Source: Oscillatoria acuminata PCC 6304
Lineage (GTDB): Bacteria; Cyanobacteriota; Cyanobacteriia; Cyanobacteriales; Laspinemataceae
Assembly (NCBI RefSeq): GCF_000317105.1
Contig: NC_019693.1
Coordinates: 1,302,001-1,366,000, forward strand
Length of the DNA stretch: 64,000 nt
Direction of reading: 5' to 3'
Shown: one piece after another, positions 63,702 to 64,000 of the stretch
Layout of the letters: each line of letters begins with the position of its first letter
How positions within the stretch are numbered: the first letter of the stretch is position 1
Translations under genes and position numbers: made by a program
Notes under the pieces: model-generated
What the model was told of the DNA's origin: nothing
What the model saw: only the letters and a program-made list of their open reading frames with translations
The model's database searches: none

Positions 63702-64000
63702 ATGCCGTCCAATCTCCCGAGTCCTCAACAGATTCATATTCCTCCAACTCCTGAGAGTCTTATCCTGTTTGGATGGAGTTTTTGGGTTCAATGGGTGTTA
63801 GCCACAGGGCTAGGTTTTCTGGTCAGTTTGCTGTTTGTAGAAATCGGCGTCAGACCCCATCTCGGGGCCATTTCCGGGGCAGTCGGCAGCAGTTTCATTG
63901 CGATCGCCCAATGGTTCGTCCTGCGACAACGCCTCTCCCACATTTCCTGGTGGATCATTGCCACCATCACCGCTTGGGTCCTGATTAGCAGTAGCAGTCT
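63702..64000 (+). CDS. Membrane protein, N-terminal part (runs off the window)
   Basis: A frame starting MPSNLPSPQQIHIPPTPESL is open to the right edge (about 99 codons visible). It encodes three hydrophobic segments: WVLATGLGFLVSLLFVEIG, LGAISGAVGSSFIAIAQWFV and ISWWIIATITAWVLISSSS. The repeated (W)V/I..GLG..(A)QW pattern is typical of a family of cyanobacterial multi-helix membrane proteins of unknown function. It begins 19 bp after the GHL10 gene and may be co-transcribed. Confidence 0.75.
   Translation, partial: MPSNLPSPQQIHIPPTPESLILFGWSFWVQWVLATGLGFLVSLLFVEIGVRPHLGAISGAVGSSFIAIAQWFVLRQRLSHISWWIIATITAWVLISSSS

Overview
The window comes from a cyanobacterium, most likely a filamentous Oscillatoriales-type one. 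The evidence is the very frequent HIP1 octamer GCGATCGC in genes and gaps, Nif11-like, SigF, pentapeptide-repeat and GHL10 proteins of cyanobacterial style, and abundant short tandem and palindromic intergenic repeats. No rRNA, tRNA or CRISPR array was recognised. Almost every assignment is by reading motifs, not by database search.

Layout. (1) 1-230: tail of an unknown plus-strand gene. (2) 230-23876, all on the minus strand: a long gene chain that reads, from its upstream end at 23876, as a contractile injection system (CIS) locus. It holds a pseudokinase/phosphate-binding-protein fusion, a gp19-like tube protein, an Afp6-like protein, an Afp7-like tube/spike adaptor, VgrG, PAAR, gp25, baseplate J, a TIGR02242-type tail protein, a fibre/DUF4159-like protein, a Cache-HAMP-cyclic-nucleotide receptor, two paralogous membrane-anchored Ig-like proteins (one ending in WD40 repeats, one in Ig plus Pro-rich sequence), a pentapeptide-repeat protein and a TPR protein. 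The gene order matches the afp5-afp12 part of antifeeding-prophage-type systems. Sheath, tape measure, AAA+ ATPase and tube terminator are absent, so the machine must be completed from elsewhere in the genome. The two membrane anchors fit the thylakoid-anchored CIS known from Anabaena. (3) 23900-26100: a divergent Nif11-domain gene, a candidate CIS cargo gene with an eCIS-type leader, a tandem 80-bp repeat and a second pentapeptide protein. (4) 26300-31000: a degenerate ADP-ribosylglycohydrolase, a 7TM-HD phosphodiesterase and an orphan sugar ABC permease.

(5) 31824-40229: a defence island, hsdM-hsdS-[ATPase-HNH pair of Septu type]-hsdR, visibly more AT-rich than its surroundings in the centre. 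(6) 40422-47064: 5-FTHF cyclo-ligase, then nucleotide-sugar and exopolysaccharide genes (fcl, gmd, sugar transferase, glycosyltransferase). The gmd gene carries a 329-residue intein in its active-site region, complete for splicing but with decayed homing-endonuclease motifs.

(7) 47155-57818: orphan TRAP solute-binding protein, EamA transporter, response regulator, argG, STAS protein, two conserved cyanobacterial proteins of unknown role, sigF, a third pentapeptide protein and two proteins of unknown function, the second behind a hairpin that could mask its ribosome-binding site. (8) 57844-58902: a probable nucleotidyltransferase/XRE toxin-antitoxin pair between two near-identical 32-bp repeats. 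(9) 58999-64000: an ABC-F ATPase, two tandem secreted GHL10 glycosidase paralogues and the start of a membrane protein that runs off the window.

The most notable items are the split CIS locus with its unusual membrane, sensor and pseudokinase additions and its candidate cargo; the gmd intein; the Septu-like pair nested in a type I restriction operon; and several cases where repeat DNA has become coding sequence.
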